A stretch of DNA of 32,232 bases, taken from Xenococcaceae cyanobacterium MO_188.B32 (GTDB taxonomy: Bacteria; Cyanobacteriota; Cyanobacteriia; Cyanobacteriales; Xenococcaceae). The translations under genes were made by a program, and so were the position numbers. Shown here piece after piece: positions 1 to 8,510 of this stretch. The DNA is taken from NCBI GenBank assembly GCA_030065635.1, contig JASJDJ010000070.1, positions 1 through 32,232 on the forward strand, read 5' to 3'. The notes beneath the pieces are model-generated. The model saw only the letters and a list, made by a program, of their open reading frames with translations, did no database searches and was not told the DNA's origin. Position 1 is the stretch's first letter. Each line of letters begins with the position of its first letter.

Positions 1-25
1 ATCCTTTGTACGTTTGGAATTTTAC

Positions 26-44
26 CGACGAAACTTCTTCGTCG
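26..44. repeat. Perfect 7-bp inverted repeat
   Basis: CGACGAA and TTCGTCG form a perfect 7-bp stem around a 5-nt loop. It lies about 125 bp beyond the stop codon of the minus-strand membrane ATPase gene. Neither side is followed by a T-run, so it is not a classical intrinsic terminator. It could be a protein-binding palindrome or an mRNA 3' hairpin. The remaining bases before the gene end (45-168) show nothing I can recognise. Confidence 0.35.
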
Positions 45-168
45 AACCCCATATTCCAAGTTTTCAAGGTTCTGCTTTGCACCAAGTTACAGCAATTTTT
101 AGCTAGATTTCTGGTACTTGAAAATATTATATATCGCTTAAAACCCTTATTCTATAAAGATTTAATGT

Positions 169-2868
169 CTAAATTGTTAAGTTATCGCGCTCGCTTTCAT
201 CCCGCCAGTAAACTGGGGGACTTCCCGCTCGCGAAGTTAAAACCCAGCGACGGAATAACTCGACAATAATGTAATAGTTGTAATCTTTTTCGGCGATGAC
301 ATCGTGGCGTTTTAAAGTTTCAATTGCTGCTTCTAAAGTTTCTGCATCTAAACCAGTTGTTGAAGCAAGGTTTTCTTTACTTAAGCCTTCAGGATGGGGT
401 GCTAAAGCTTTAATTATTTCCTGTTGTCCTATTGCGCCTTGGGCTGCTTGTCCCCAAACTCCTTCAAAATAGTATCTTCCTTGTTGGAAAAATTTTCGAT
501 CGGTTACAGCTTCGATATCTTCTACAGTAAAGGTATTATCGCGGGAACGTCCTTGTTCAAATACTCGATCGTTGTAGTTGCGGACTAATTGAAAGCCGAT
601 TAGTTGAACTAAGTAGGGTTGTCCAGAAGTTAGAGAATAGATTAAGTCTAGTGCTTCTCCTGTGTAGTCGAGAAGGAATTCATTTTCTGCTTCGTTATTA
701 ATTGAATTTTGATCCCCCCTATCCCCTCTTAGAAAGGTGTTTCGATCCCCCCTATCCCCCCTTAGAAAGGGGGGTAGATTGGATACTGGGTTGGCGAGAA
801 TTGTTTTAGTAGCACCAGGGTTGAGAAAGCTGACACGAATTGGGATGACGCTAGCAAAGAAGGGTTCAAAGTAATCGGCGGTCATTTCTTCTAGGGTGTG
901 CAAACCAGCGAAAGCAAAGGCGATTTTTTCTGGGTTCATTTGCACTAAACCCCGCAGAAAACCCATAAAAGCAGGATCGATTTGTCCACGTTCGATTAAT
1001 TCTTCAATGGTTTCAAATTCATCTAGGGCAATAATTACACCCCGATAAGGCATATTAGCAACTACTTGTTTGAGGTAGCGTTCAAAAGTGCGTTGGGGAA
1101 GTTTGAGAAAATTATTATCGTCTGGAGAAGAGATATTAAAAGCTGTAGCAATTTCATCACTAATTGCCATAAGCACTTCTGCTACACCCTGAGAAACTGC
1201 ACCCAAACGTTGTAAGTTGATGTAGATAACTTTGATTTGTGAGCCAGTAGCATTAGCAATATTAACCAGGATGGAACTCTTGCCCATGCGCCGATGACCA
1301 TAGAGGACAACAGACTGTAATTGATTTCCCGTAATCCACAATTCTTCTAGCTGGTGTAGAATATCTTCTCTACCCACAAATAAGCTTCCCTTAACAGGAT
1401 TGCCGATAACGTAGGGATTTTTGACTGGTTTGGTAATTTCAACGTTACCAATTTCTTTTCCAATTCTTTCTAGTGATTGTTTCCAAGTTTGAGCAATATC
1501 GACGATTAATTCTCGTTCTGCTTCGGGAATATTAGCTTGATTATCGATAACTTCTGCTAGTTCCCCGATAGCACGACTATAAGCAAAAGACTTGGTATTG
1601 CGAGAGACACTTTGTTGAATTAATTTAAGATCTTCTACTACTCGCCGTAGGCTATTCATCGTTTGCCAAGTAGTAGGGCGTAAGAGATTTTCTGTAGGGA
1701 AACTGGGAATAGTTAAATTAGCAATTGTATTTATTGTTTTAGCTTCCTGAAACATTGCTAGAGTGTGTGCGAGGATATATAGTTCTTCTCCGTAAAGTAG
1801 AGAACGAACTACGGCAAAAGCTTCAGTTGCTTTATTGGGTTGTTTTTCGTGGAGATACCAAAAACCAGCAGCACAAGCACGAGATGGAGTATCTAATCTT
1901 AAAGGAACTCTTAAGTTAGGGGAAAAAGATTCTTTATAATACCGAAAAAATAACAAACCTCGTATGCTTTGAGATTTTATTGCTTCGGATAAGGAAGCTG
2001 AAGTAAAACCTATCAACTTCCAATCAAAAGGGTGTTGAGCTAATTGAGTTAGACGGTAAATAATCTGTTCGTTAGGAATTTTAAGCAGTATTTTATTAAT
2101 AGCAGATACTACAGGAATGAATTGCAGGGAATATTGCAGAAGTTGATTGAGATTATTTATGGCTGTTTCCCAATCTTCGACTAACCAATTTTCTAAACGC
2201 ATAGTCAATTTCGGCAGAGGTAATGATGTTACACGGGGAAATAACCAGCTTTTATTTTGACTTGAAAATAAACTTACCAGGGTAATAGATAACCAATTAT
2301 CAGGGCGAATTATTGTCACGCCAAATGCCACGCCAAATGCCACGCCAAATGCCACGCCAAATGCCACGCCAAATGCCACGCCCCCTGCCACGCCAAATGC
2401 CACGCCAAATGCCACGCCCCCTGCCACGCCATATGCCACGCCATATGCCACGCCATATGCCACGCCAAATGCCACGCCCCCTGCCACGCCAAATGCCACG
2501 CCCCCTGCCACGCCAAATGCCACGCCTAATGCCACGCCCCCTGCCACGCCAAACCAGTCAATATCAATACCAATATGTTCTAGAGATTGACATAATAGAG
2601 CAGTACTAATAATGGTTAATAATATTCCTTGGAACAATAAACTACGCTGTATAGGATTTTGTCGTAATATTTGCAATCCCTTAGATAAATTCATTTCTGC
2701 TTCAGGACTATAACCACCCCCAAAAGTATCCACATACCACCGCAAAGCTTGAGGAAAATAAAAAACCCAATACAATAAACGCAAATAATCTAAGGGATTC
2801 CATAAAGACAAAGGGCGTTTGAGTTTGGGTGCTAAATCTAATTTGGGTACCGAATTATTTTGGCTCAT
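169..2868 (-). CDS. Membrane-associated STAND/AAA-like ATPase with a 20-unit xGVA repeat
   Basis: The protein has 899 aa when started at the ATG at 2868, which leaves 8 bp after the upstream stop codon; a start at 2907 would overlap the upstream gene by 31 bp. The N-terminus (residues 22-45) is rich in W/Y/F, followed by a hydrophobic segment (about 76-93). Twenty tandem tetrapeptides xGVA occupy 106-185. A helical linker region follows. The ATPase domain begins near residue 505 with a VGRE-like motif; its Walker [10 protein letters not shown], is near 523 and its Walker [10 protein letters not shown], near 610. A winged-helix-like C-terminus is plausible (about 800-880). A roughly 23-residue stretch near 697-719 is encoded by two copies of a palindromic interspersed repeat. 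The gene is second in an operon with the CHAT-ATPase gene. I infer a nucleotide-driven signalling or effector ATPase at the membrane; the exact function is unknown. The last 25 residues look like a run-on tail. Confidence 0.85.
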   Translation of the reverse strand: MSQNNSVPKLDLAPKLKRPLSLWNPLDYLRLLYWVFYFPQALRWYVDTFGGGYSPEAEMNLSKGLQILRQNPIQRSLLFQGILLTIISTALLCQSLEHIGIDIDWFGVAGGVALGVAFGVAGGVAFGVAGGVAFGVAYGVAYGVAYGVAGGVAFGVAFGVAGGVAFGVAFGVAFGVAFGVAFGVTIIRPDNWLSITLVSLFSSQNKSWLFPRVTSLPLPKLTMRLENWLVEDWETAINNLNQLLQYSLQFIPVVSAINKILLKIPNEQIIYRLTQLAQHPFDWKLIGFTSASLSEAIKSQSIRGLLFFRYYKESFSPNLRVPLRLDTPSRACAAGFWYLHEKQPNKATEAFAVVRSLLYGEELYILAHTLAMFQEAKTINTIANLTIPSFPTENLLRPTTWQTMNSLRRVVEDLKLIQQSVSRNTKSFAYSRAIGELAEVIDNQANIPEAERELIVDIAQTWKQSLERIGKEIGNVEITKPVKNPYVIGNPVKGSLFVGREDILHQLEELWITGNQLQSVVLYGHRRMGKSSILVNIANATGSQIKVIYINLQRLGAVSQGVAEVLMAISDEIATAFNISSPDDNNFLKLPQRTFERYLKQVVANMPYRGVIIALDEFETIEELIERGQIDPAFMGFLRGLVQMNPEKIAFAFAGLHTLEEMTADYFEPFFASVIPIRVSFLNPGATKTILANPVSNLPPFLRGDRGDRNTFLRGDRGDQNSINNEAENEFLLDYTGEALDLIYSLTSGQPYLVQLIGFQLVRNYNDRVFEQGRSRDNTFTVEDIEAVTDRKFFQQGRYYFEGVWGQAAQGAIGQQEIIKALAPHPEGLSKENLASTTGLDAETLEAAIETLKRHDVIAEKDYNYYIIVELFRRWVLTSRAGSPPVYWRDESERDNLTI
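711..777. repeat. Two copies of a palindromic interspersed repeat inside a coding region
   Basis: Two adjacent copies begin with GATCCCCCCTAT. The right copy contains a perfect 8-bp stem, CCCCCCTT / AAGGGGGG, with loop AGA (756-774); the left copy is degenerate. Read on the minus strand in the frame of the ATPase, each gives FLRGDRGD. This C-run/G-run palindrome looks like a dispersed cyanobacterial repeat that is sometimes accommodated in frame. Only these two copies lie in the window. Confidence 0.75.
2315..2554. repeat. 12-bp tandem repeat, 20 units, coding for (xGVA)20
   Basis: There are exactly 20 units of 12 bp. On the minus strand each unit is one variable codon followed by GGCGTGGCA. 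The variable codon is TTT (11 units), GGG (5), TAT (3) or TTA (1). The nine fixed bases are identical in all units except the last translated one, which ends in Thr (GTGACA). Unit changes keep the reading frame. Long open frames on the other strand here are by-products of the repeat. Confidence 0.95.
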
Positions 2869-2876
2869 CTTGTTTT

Positions 2877-4238
2877 TTAGCGATATAGCTGATAGATGTC
2901 GTAGCATAAGCGCATGACACTTTTGGGATGACCATTACTCTCTTGGATAATCATGGCAATTTCTTGTTGAGTAAAACTAATCGGATTGTCTTTTAACCTA
3001 CTAGTAATAAAATTCCTGATAGTTTGTCCGCACCACTTATGGATTGATTCTTCTACACAAACATTTTCAAAGGGGGATACCATACCGCTATCAGGAAACA
3101 AACAATTTAAAGGCTTACTTGCTGCAATTACTAAACGTAGAGGTGCATTAATTCCTTCAGCTAAAGCACGAATTTGACTTCTAATTTGATTAGTAAATCC
3201 ATCCCATGCCATATTTTCTACGTTATCTAAAATTAGCAATAGTTTATGTTTTTTGAGTGCGCGGGACAATTTAAAACCTTTAAGTTCAGGAATACCAACA
3301 AGTTCACATAAAGCATAATAAAAATCTTCTTCATCGTAAACCTCACCCAAATTAAGATAAATTGGCTTACGAGGTTGTATTAATTTACTAACTGATTGCT
3401 CTTCAATTAGTTTAAGCACAGAAGATTTGCCGATTTCTGGTTCACCGATAATGGCGACACTATTATTACTATTCAACAGTTCAAATATATTTTTGATCTC
3501 TTTTTCTCTTCCAAAAATTAAACTAGAATCTTCAATTCTCCCTGCCAAATGATTGAAAGGATTAGCAAAATTGGTTGGTATAGCAGTTGACGATGATAGT
3601 TTATTAAGAGGGTTTTTTGTTAGCAATACCAAAACTTTATGCTGAGGAAGCTCGATCGATTTGCCTTCTGCTTCTGAATAAACGGGAACTAACTTTCGCT
3701 CTTGGTTTGTATTGCTATAGATGTCTAATTGAATGCGGTTACAGCCAAATTCGTAAGCACGATCGATCGACTCTCCATTAAATAATGCTAGATAAAATCC
3801 TCTAGTAAATGCGATCGCTGCATCATCTCTAATCGATTTCTTTGTGCCGATAACATAATTAATATACTGGTTAATTACAGATGCTTGTGCCTGGGAATAA
3901 CAAGCATTTAGCACTACACTTTCTATATGCTTAGCAGATAATTTGAATAAGTCGCCAATAGCTTGTGTATTTATTAGCTGTTTTTGTCCAGATTCAGTTT
4001 CTAAAACTAATCCTTGACTACCAGTACCATGTCCGCAAAAATGAACAATATTCGGTTTTTCTTCTAGAATCGTTGATTGTAAATCTTTAACCCGAACCGC
4101 TACCGTTGGGATTAAAACAAATTGCTCTCTTTTTTTGGCACGTTCTAGTGCATCTTTAATCGCACGAATCTCTTGATTCAGAAGCAGTTGTTCTGTTCCT
4201 TGAGGATTAGATGCTAATACTAGAATCTTGGTTGTCAT
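2877..4238 (-). CDS. CHAT-domain protease-like / STAND NTPase fusion protein
   Basis: The protein has 453 aa with an ATG start. Residues 1-187 form a CHAT (caspase HetF associated with TPRs) domain: beta-strand KILVLASNP at the N-terminus, IVHFCGHG (65-71) with the expected catalytic His at 70, and VVLNACYS (108-115) with the candidate nucleophile Cys113. After a linker comes an NTPase domain: IFGREKEI (241-248), Walker A GEPEIGKSS (265-273) and Walker B LLLILDNV (333-340). The C-terminus (about 400-450) is helical and lacks the usual long sensor repeats such as TPR or WD40. CHAT domains are caspase-like cysteine peptidases and STAND ATPases act as ligand-triggered switches. The gene lies just upstream of the membrane ATPase gene, 8 bp apart, so joint expression is likely. 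A role in immunity or regulated cell death is inferred only. Confidence 0.88.
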   Translation of the reverse strand: MTTKILVLASNPQGTEQLLLNQEIRAIKDALERAKKREQFVLIPTVAVRVKDLQSTILEEKPNIVHFCGHGTGSQGLVLETESGQKQLINTQAIGDLFKLSAKHIESVVLNACYSQAQASVINQYINYVIGTKKSIRDDAAIAFTRGFYLALFNGESIDRAYEFGCNRIQLDIYSNTNQERKLVPVYSEAEGKSIELPQHKVLVLLTKNPLNKLSSSTAIPTNFANPFNHLAGRIEDSSLIFGREKEIKNIFELLNSNNSVAIIGEPEIGKSSVLKLIEEQSVSKLIQPRKPIYLNLGEVYDEEDFYYALCELVGIPELKGFKLSRALKKHKLLLILDNVENMAWDGFTNQIRSQIRALAEGINAPLRLVIAASKPLNCLFPDSGMVSPFENVCVEESIHKWCGQTIRNFITSRLKDNPISFTQQEIAMIIQESNGHPKSVMRLCYDIYQLYR

Positions 4239-4526
4239 TCCGTTCCCACAAAAGCCCGATTAATGAAAAGAAGTATTATTCTTAAACTACTTTAATAAAA
4301 ACAATTATGTAAATTATGTAAAGAAAAATCAATGGAAGTTAAAACCCTCTTTCCGTCACACCCTATTTAATAGTTATTAGTTAGTAGTTATTAGGAAGAC
4401 ACGGAGTGTGTAAATAATTTTCCTTGGGTATTTATACACAAAGTTTATTGACAATCAAATCTTAATCTAGACTTTACTAAGTAAACCTATGATAAATATA
4501 GTTTCACAGCTTAAAAAGAATAGGAA
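4239..4526. promoter_or_regulatory. Divergent intergenic region between the CHAT operon and the acidic-repeat gene
   Basis: These 288 AT-rich bases separate two genes read in opposite directions and must hold both promoters. A perfect 9-bp tandem repeat, AATTATGTA twice, lies at 4303-4320. Heptamer repeats lie at 4371-4394. A TTGACA box at 4448-4453 could be a -35 element for the rightward gene, but no good -10 sits at ideal spacing. I cannot place either promoter with confidence. Confidence 0.35.
4371..4394. repeat. Heptanucleotide short tandem repeat (TAGTTAT-type)
   Basis: Units TAGTTAT, TAGTTAG and TAGTTAT plus a partial TAG are in tandem. This is the short tandemly repeated heptamer type common between cyanobacterial genes. 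It lies in the divergent region, about 130 bp from both start codons. Confidence 0.6.
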
Positions 4527-5384
4527 ATGAATCAGCCTGCTCAAGCCAAGATTAGTAGCAAAATTTTAGAAAAGGCTATCACAAAAAGTGTAAAAAGAGC
4601 CATTGCTTCTCAAGGAATAAATACTACTACTCGCCAGGGAAATAAAGAACTTAAATTTTTGATAGGGAAAATTGCTCAATACTCTTTTGATAGCTTAGAG
4701 CAGGCTACTAGTATTGGGGAAAAGTTAGGGGAAAAAATTTCGGAAGTCTCTCAACAAAAAGGCAAACAAAACTTAGATAGAGGTGTAATTAGACAATTAA
4801 GAGATCGAAAGGAGTTATACTCGCTGATTGGATTACCTGCCGAACAACCTCAAGCTATTAATCAATCTTCCTCTCAAGAGGATTTGCCTGTAACCCATAC
4901 GGTTCAAGTTATTGAAGAAACCACTACAGAAGAGCAACCGAGCGATCGAGAAGCTCCTTTAGAAGAAGAAACTACTACAGAAGAGCAACCCATTAGTCAA
5001 GAAGCTCCTCTAGAAGAAGAAACCACTACAGAAGAGCAACCCATTAGTCAAGAAGCTCCTCTAGAAGAAGAAACCACTACAGAAGAGCAACCCATTAGTC
5101 AAGAAGCTCCTTTAGAAGAAGAAACCACTACAGAAGAGCAACCCATTAGTCAAGAAGCTCCTTTAGAAGAAGAAACCACTACAGAAGAGCAACCCAGCGA
5201 TCGAGAAACTCCTTTAGAAGAAGAAACCATTACAGAAGAGCAACCCAGCGATCGAGAAACTCCTTTAGAAGAAGAAACTACTACAGAAGAGCAACCCATT
5301 AGTCAAGAAACTCCTTTAGAAGAAGAGCCAACATATGCACCAGAACCTTCCCAACCTCAAGAGGAGTCCTTAACTCAAAGCTAA
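4527..5384 (+). CDS. Hypothetical protein with eight 17-residue acidic repeats
   Basis: The protein has 285 aa, and I do not recognise the family. Residues 1-110 are predicted helical and basic to neutral, with no signal peptide or membrane segment. Residues 131-266 are eight tandem copies of a 17-residue unit ETTTEEQP-(ISQ or SDR)-E-(A or T)-PLEE, giving a strongly acidic, Pro/Thr-rich and probably disordered tail. The tail ends with a short Pro/Glu/Ser/Gln segment. The gene is divergent from the CHAT-ATPase operon and followed 132 bp later by aroA. A linker, phase-forming or charge-shielding role is possible, but nothing in the sequence fixes it. The start ATG is preceded closely by AGGAA. 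Confidence 0.75.
   Translation: MNQPAQAKISSKILEKAITKSVKRAIASQGINTTTRQGNKELKFLIGKIAQYSFDSLEQATSIGEKLGEKISEVSQQKGKQNLDRGVIRQLRDRKELYSLIGLPAEQPQAINQSSSQEDLPVTHTVQVIEETTTEEQPSDREAPLEEETTTEEQPISQEAPLEEETTTEEQPISQEAPLEEETTTEEQPISQEAPLEEETTTEEQPISQEAPLEEETTTEEQPSDRETPLEEETITEEQPSDRETPLEEETTTEEQPISQETPLEEEPTYAPEPSQPQEESLTQS
4917..5324 (+). repeat. 51-bp coding tandem repeat, 8 copies
   Basis: Eight in-frame 51-bp units encode the acidic repeats of the preceding entry. Four consecutive units differ by only a few silent bases, which indicates recent duplication. Variants fall into two classes, ISQ and SDR, arranged SDR-ISQ-ISQ-ISQ-ISQ-SDR-SDR-ISQ. This suggests block duplication and gene-conversion-like homogenisation. 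Confidence 0.95.
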
Positions 5385-5516
5385 AAAATCAAACCAATTT
5401 TTTACGCACAGCACAATATTCGAACAATATTCGATTTTTGCTGTATCAAAATAAATTAAAATACCCAGAGTTTGCTAGAATCGGCAGTGGTTGATTACTC
5501 TTTGCCAAAAGCATCA

Positions 5517-6863
5517 ATGTCATCTTCTATTGTCACTACCCAAAATAATAACCAATCCCAAGATTTAATTATTAAACCACCATCCTCTGGACTATCTTTA
5601 CAAGGAAAGATAACCGTACCAGGAGATAAATCGATTTCTCATCGCGCTTTGATGTTAGGCGCGATCGCGAAAGGGGAAACAACTATCAAAGGTTTATTAT
5701 TAGGAGAAGACCCCAGAAGTACAGCTAGCTGTTTTCGGGCAATGGGGGCAGAAATATCGGAGTTAAATACACAAAAGGTAGTAGTTAAAGGTATTGGTTT
5801 GGGTAATCTGCAAGAACCAAAAGATATTCTCGATGCGGGGAATTCTGGCACGACTTTACGCTTAATGTTAGGGTTGTTGGCTTCTCACCCAGATAGATTT
5901 TTTACAGTGACGGGGGATAATTCTTTGCGATCGCGCCCTATGTCTAGAGTGGTTAAACCATTGCAACAAATGGGTGCAACCATCTGGGGAAGAGAAAACA
6001 ATAATCTGGCACCTTTAGCAGTCAAAGGACAGCAACTTAAACCCTTTCACTATCATTCTCCCATTGCTTCTGCTCAAGTTAAATCCTGTATTCTCTTAGC
6101 GGGTTTGATGACAGAAGGAAAAACTACGGTAACTGAACCAGCCCTTTCCAGGGATCATAGTGAAAGAATGTTGCAAGCATTTGGGGCAGAATTAGAGATC
6201 GATCCCCAAACTAATAGTGTGACTATTATAGGGCAACCAGACTTAATAGGACAGCACGTAATTGTCCCTGGCGATATCAGTTCTGCTGCTTTCTGGCTAG
6301 TTGCTGCTGCGATCGTACCTGGTTCAGAATTAGTTATTACCAATGTGGGGGTTAATCCTACTCGTACTGGTGTTTTAGAAGCCTTGGAGATGATGGATGC
6401 AAATATTACCAAGGAAAACGAGAGAATTGTAGCGGGTGAACCAGTAGCAGATTTAAGAGTAAAGTACGGTAAATTAAAAGCCTGTACTATTGGCGGTAGT
6501 CTTATTCCTCGTCTGATTGATGAGATTCCTATCTTAGCTGTAGCTGCTGCTTTTGCGGAAGGAACTACTATTATTAAAGATGCAGCAGAGTTGAGAGTAA
6601 AAGAAAGCGATCGCCTGGCAGTAATGGCAACAGAATTAACAAAAATGGGAGCAAAAGTAACCGAACTCCCCGATGGCTTAGAAATAAATGGTGGTAGCCC
6701 ACTAACTGGGCAAGAAGTAGATAGTCATCACGATCATCGCATTGCTATGAGTTTAGCGATCGCTGCTTTAGTTGCTACTGGTACTACTAACATTCATCGT
6801 GCTGAGGCTGCTTCTATTTCTTATCCCAATTTCGTGGCTACTTTACAGCAAATTATCGGTTAG
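5517..6863 (+). CDS. aroA: 3-phosphoshikimate 1-carboxyvinyltransferase (EPSP synthase), class II type
   Basis: The enzyme joins phosphoenolpyruvate to shikimate-3-phosphate in the shikimate pathway to aromatic amino acids. It has 448 aa from the ATG at 5517; a TTG at 5472 would add 15 residues of no family likeness. Motifs present are [10 protein letters not shown] (34-43), [11 protein letters not shown] (about 105), SAQVKS (about 184), SRDHSE (about 210) and NPTR (about 279). The GDKS, SAQxK, RDHSE and NPTR set marks the class II group of bacterial EPSP synthases. The key loop reads N-S-G-T, with Gly where the well-known CP4 enzyme has Ala. The length is normal and the gene looks intact. 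The stop codon lies only 3 bp from the stop of the convergent metallopeptidase gene. Confidence 0.97.
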   Translation: MSSSIVTTQNNNQSQDLIIKPPSSGLSLQGKITVPGDKSISHRALMLGAIAKGETTIKGLLLGEDPRSTASCFRAMGAEISELNTQKVVVKGIGLGNLQEPKDILDAGNSGTTLRLMLGLLASHPDRFFTVTGDNSLRSRPMSRVVKPLQQMGATIWGRENNNLAPLAVKGQQLKPFHYHSPIASAQVKSCILLAGLMTEGKTTVTEPALSRDHSERMLQAFGAELEIDPQTNSVTIIGQPDLIGQHVIVPGDISSAAFWLVAAAIVPGSELVITNVGVNPTRTGVLEALEMMDANITKENERIVAGEPVADLRVKYGKLKACTIGGSLIPRLIDEIPILAVAAAFAEGTTIIKDAAELRVKESDRLAVMATELTKMGAKVTELPDGLEINGGSPLTGQEVDSHHDHRIAMSLAIAALVATGTTNIHRAEAASISYPNFVATLQQIIG

Positions 6864-6866
6864 AAG

Positions 6867-7862
6867 TTATTTCTTACTCTTACAAGTACTCCAAATTTTT
6901 CTCGTCCCAAACATTCCTGCGACAAAAAAGATGCCCAAACTAGGAGAAAATTCAAAGGGAACGGAACTACTATATACCGAACTATCTACTTCCCAACCAA
7001 TGTCTTGTAAACCAGCATAGTCTAAGTCAGTCAATAACTTGCGCTCTCCATCTGCAATACTAGGATCCATAGCTGTTTCTTGAGGATCTAATACACCCTT
7101 AACGTTACTTTCTGTGCCGTCTAACCAATGACCTAAATCGGGAGCAGGTTCAAGGGGAACATCACTGCCAAAAATAGTAGAAGATGTGTTTCCAGTAAAA
7201 TTCTCTCCTAATACTAAATTATCCCAATTCTCACTAGTACCAAAACCCATTACATGAGCAATTTCATGAATAGCTGTAGATAAAAAATCTGCTTGAGTAG
7301 TACCTATTGAACCAGCATCAGAGCCAAAATACCAGTCTGTACTATTTGCTCCACTATCTATATCAAATGAAATTGAGCCTCCCCATAAAGAAGCTTCTGC
7401 TTTTCTAGTTGTATAGGCGTTATCAAAATCACTGTTAGAAAAAAATGTTCTAGAAGAAGCACTTTTTTCCCCAAGTCCCAGAATTGGATTCCCCGATCCA
7501 TTGACGCCTAATTCATCAGAACCCACAAAAATAAGAATCTCATCTTGAGCGATGGTTCGATCGGATAAAGATATGTTTGCTCCTGTTGTATCACTAGGAT
7601 TCATAAATTCAATCGTGAAAGTTTCTCCTGGAGCTGGCTTAAGTGCTGGTAGGCTATCGTTAATATTATTTTCAAAATAACTAGCAGCTCGATTGAGAAG
7701 GGCTTGCCGATTAATGTCAGTAAAAAAACCTTTATTATCGTAAGTATAATCAATGGTAATATCGATCGCTCTAGCCTGTGGAGTATAGCCTACCAATGTT
7801 CCTAAAGAAAGAAAAGCTATACTGGAACCAAGTAATACACGTGAATGATTAGGCAATAACAT
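6867..7862 (-). CDS. Secreted metzincin-like metallopeptidase with PFE-CTERM-type tail
   Basis: The protein has 331 aa. It has a signal peptide (hydrophobic 9-25, likely cut after Ala-Arg-Ala at 32). The zinc site HEIAHVMGFG (199-208) gives HExxH. The classical third ligand position of HExxHxxGxxH is not His, but His245 in LGHW could serve, as in leishmanolysin-type enzymes. AMDPSI (264-269) fits a Met-turn and DYAGLQDIGW (281-290) is the usual ending of such domains. The C-terminus has VPFEFSPSLG (301-310), a hydrophobic stretch and a basic end, which is a sorting signal of the PEP-CTERM-like (PFE-CTERM) kind found in cyanobacteria. I infer a surface-attached peptidase; the substrate is unknown. 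GAAAGG lies upstream of the ATG. The gene is convergent with aroA. Confidence 0.85.
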   Translation of the reverse strand: MLLPNHSRVLLGSSIAFLSLGTLVGYTPQARAIDITIDYTYDNKGFFTDINRQALLNRAASYFENNINDSLPALKPAPGETFTIEFMNPSDTTGANISLSDRTIAQDEILIFVGSDELGVNGSGNPILGLGEKSASSRTFFSNSDFDNAYTTRKAEASLWGGSISFDIDSGANSTDWYFGSDAGSIGTTQADFLSTAIHEIAHVMGFGTSENWDNLVLGENFTGNTSSTIFGSDVPLEPAPDLGHWLDGTESNVKGVLDPQETAMDPSIADGERKLLTDLDYAGLQDIGWEVDSSVYSSSVPFEFSPSLGIFFVAGMFGTRKIWSTCKSKK

Positions 7863-8091
7863 AAAACCAACCTTTCATAAAAGTAAACCTAGTAATTAAA
7901 ACTTATCAATCCACAATAAATAGCTTCTAAATTAAGTCGAAGACCAAATACTGATGCGATCGAAGTTGTCAACTAGGCAATCTTATAGTTCCCATTTGTT
8001 CGTTTAGATTATCAAAATTTATATGAGCTTAAGTTTACTTAACTTTATGCAACTGAAATCTTTAAAAACACCAAAATTTTAGTCGTTTATA

Positions 8092-8442
8092 ATGACAGTA
8101 AGCTTAACTATTATTTATTATCTTTATTTTGGTTCTTATGGAATATTAATTCATCAAGACCAGTTACATTTAAGTTCTTGTATTACTCCTCAAGGAAGTA
8201 GTATAGTAAGCAAGACTAATTTTTACCAAAATTATCCTGCTTTTCAACTATTATCCGATCGCTTAGTCTTTTGGTTATTAGGAGAAAAGCCCATAGTAGA
8301 AAATGTATGCCTTTGGTCTCATTTATCTATTCCTATATCTGACTCATCTCCTGAAAAAGCTTATCTTACTTTAGAAAATGTTTGGTTTTCTTGGTATGAA
8401 CATTGGCATCCTTATTTAGTAACAATGGTAAATAGTAATTAG
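8092..8442 (+). CDS. Hypothetical protein, 116 aa
   Basis: I do not recognise this protein. An in-frame stop lies 12 bp before the ATG, so the start is well bounded. The first 20 residues are hydrophobic (TVSLTIIYYLYFGSYGILI) and could be a membrane or buried segment. The rest is rich in Trp, Tyr, Ser and Leu, including a WFSWYEHWH cluster near residues 97-105. It contains two cysteines and no known motif. Codon use resembles the neighbours. It ends two bases before a heptamer repeat block and 68 bp before the inositol monophosphatase-family gene. It could be a genuine lineage-specific gene or chance; I lean to genuine. Confidence 0.5.
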   Translation: MTVSLTIIYYLYFGSYGILIHQDQLHLSSCITPQGSSIVSKTNFYQNYPAFQLLSDRLVFWLLGEKPIVENVCLWSHLSIPISDSSPEKAYLTLENVWFSWYEHWHPYLVTMVNSN

Positions 8443-8443
8443 A

Positions 8444-8471
8444 TAATTGCTAATTGCTAATTGTTAATTAA
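8444..8471. repeat. Heptanucleotide short tandem repeat (TAATTGC-type)
   Basis: Four tandem heptamers are present: TAATTGC, TAATTGC, TAATTGT and TAATTAA. They fill much of the gap between the 116-aa gene and the next start codon. Confidence 0.65.
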
Positions 8472-8510
8472 TTAGCTATCAATCAATCAAAAAATAATTA
8501 ATAATCAATA

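Noticed and set aside
26-44. Hairpin as a terminator of the membrane ATPase transcript
   Set aside because: No T-run follows the stem on the minus strand and it lies about 125 bp past the stop codon, so it is listed only as an inverted repeat.
6-269. Plus-strand frame of 87 codons at the left edge
   Set aside because: It starts at TTG, overlaps the ATPase C-terminus antisense, and its residues resemble no family.
2313-2609. Plus-strand reading frame rich in Met-Pro-Arg-Gln
   Set aside because: It is a mirror of the 12-bp coding repeat; the period of 12 keeps every frame open. The minus-strand frame is part of a full ATPase.
4917-5324. Regular repeats read as a CRISPR array
   Set aside because: Units are directly adjacent with no unique spacers, they stay in one reading frame, and no cas gene is nearby.
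5472-5516. TTG start giving a longer aroA product
   Set aside because: The extra 15 residues lack family likeness and the ATG at 5517 gives a normal-length enzyme.
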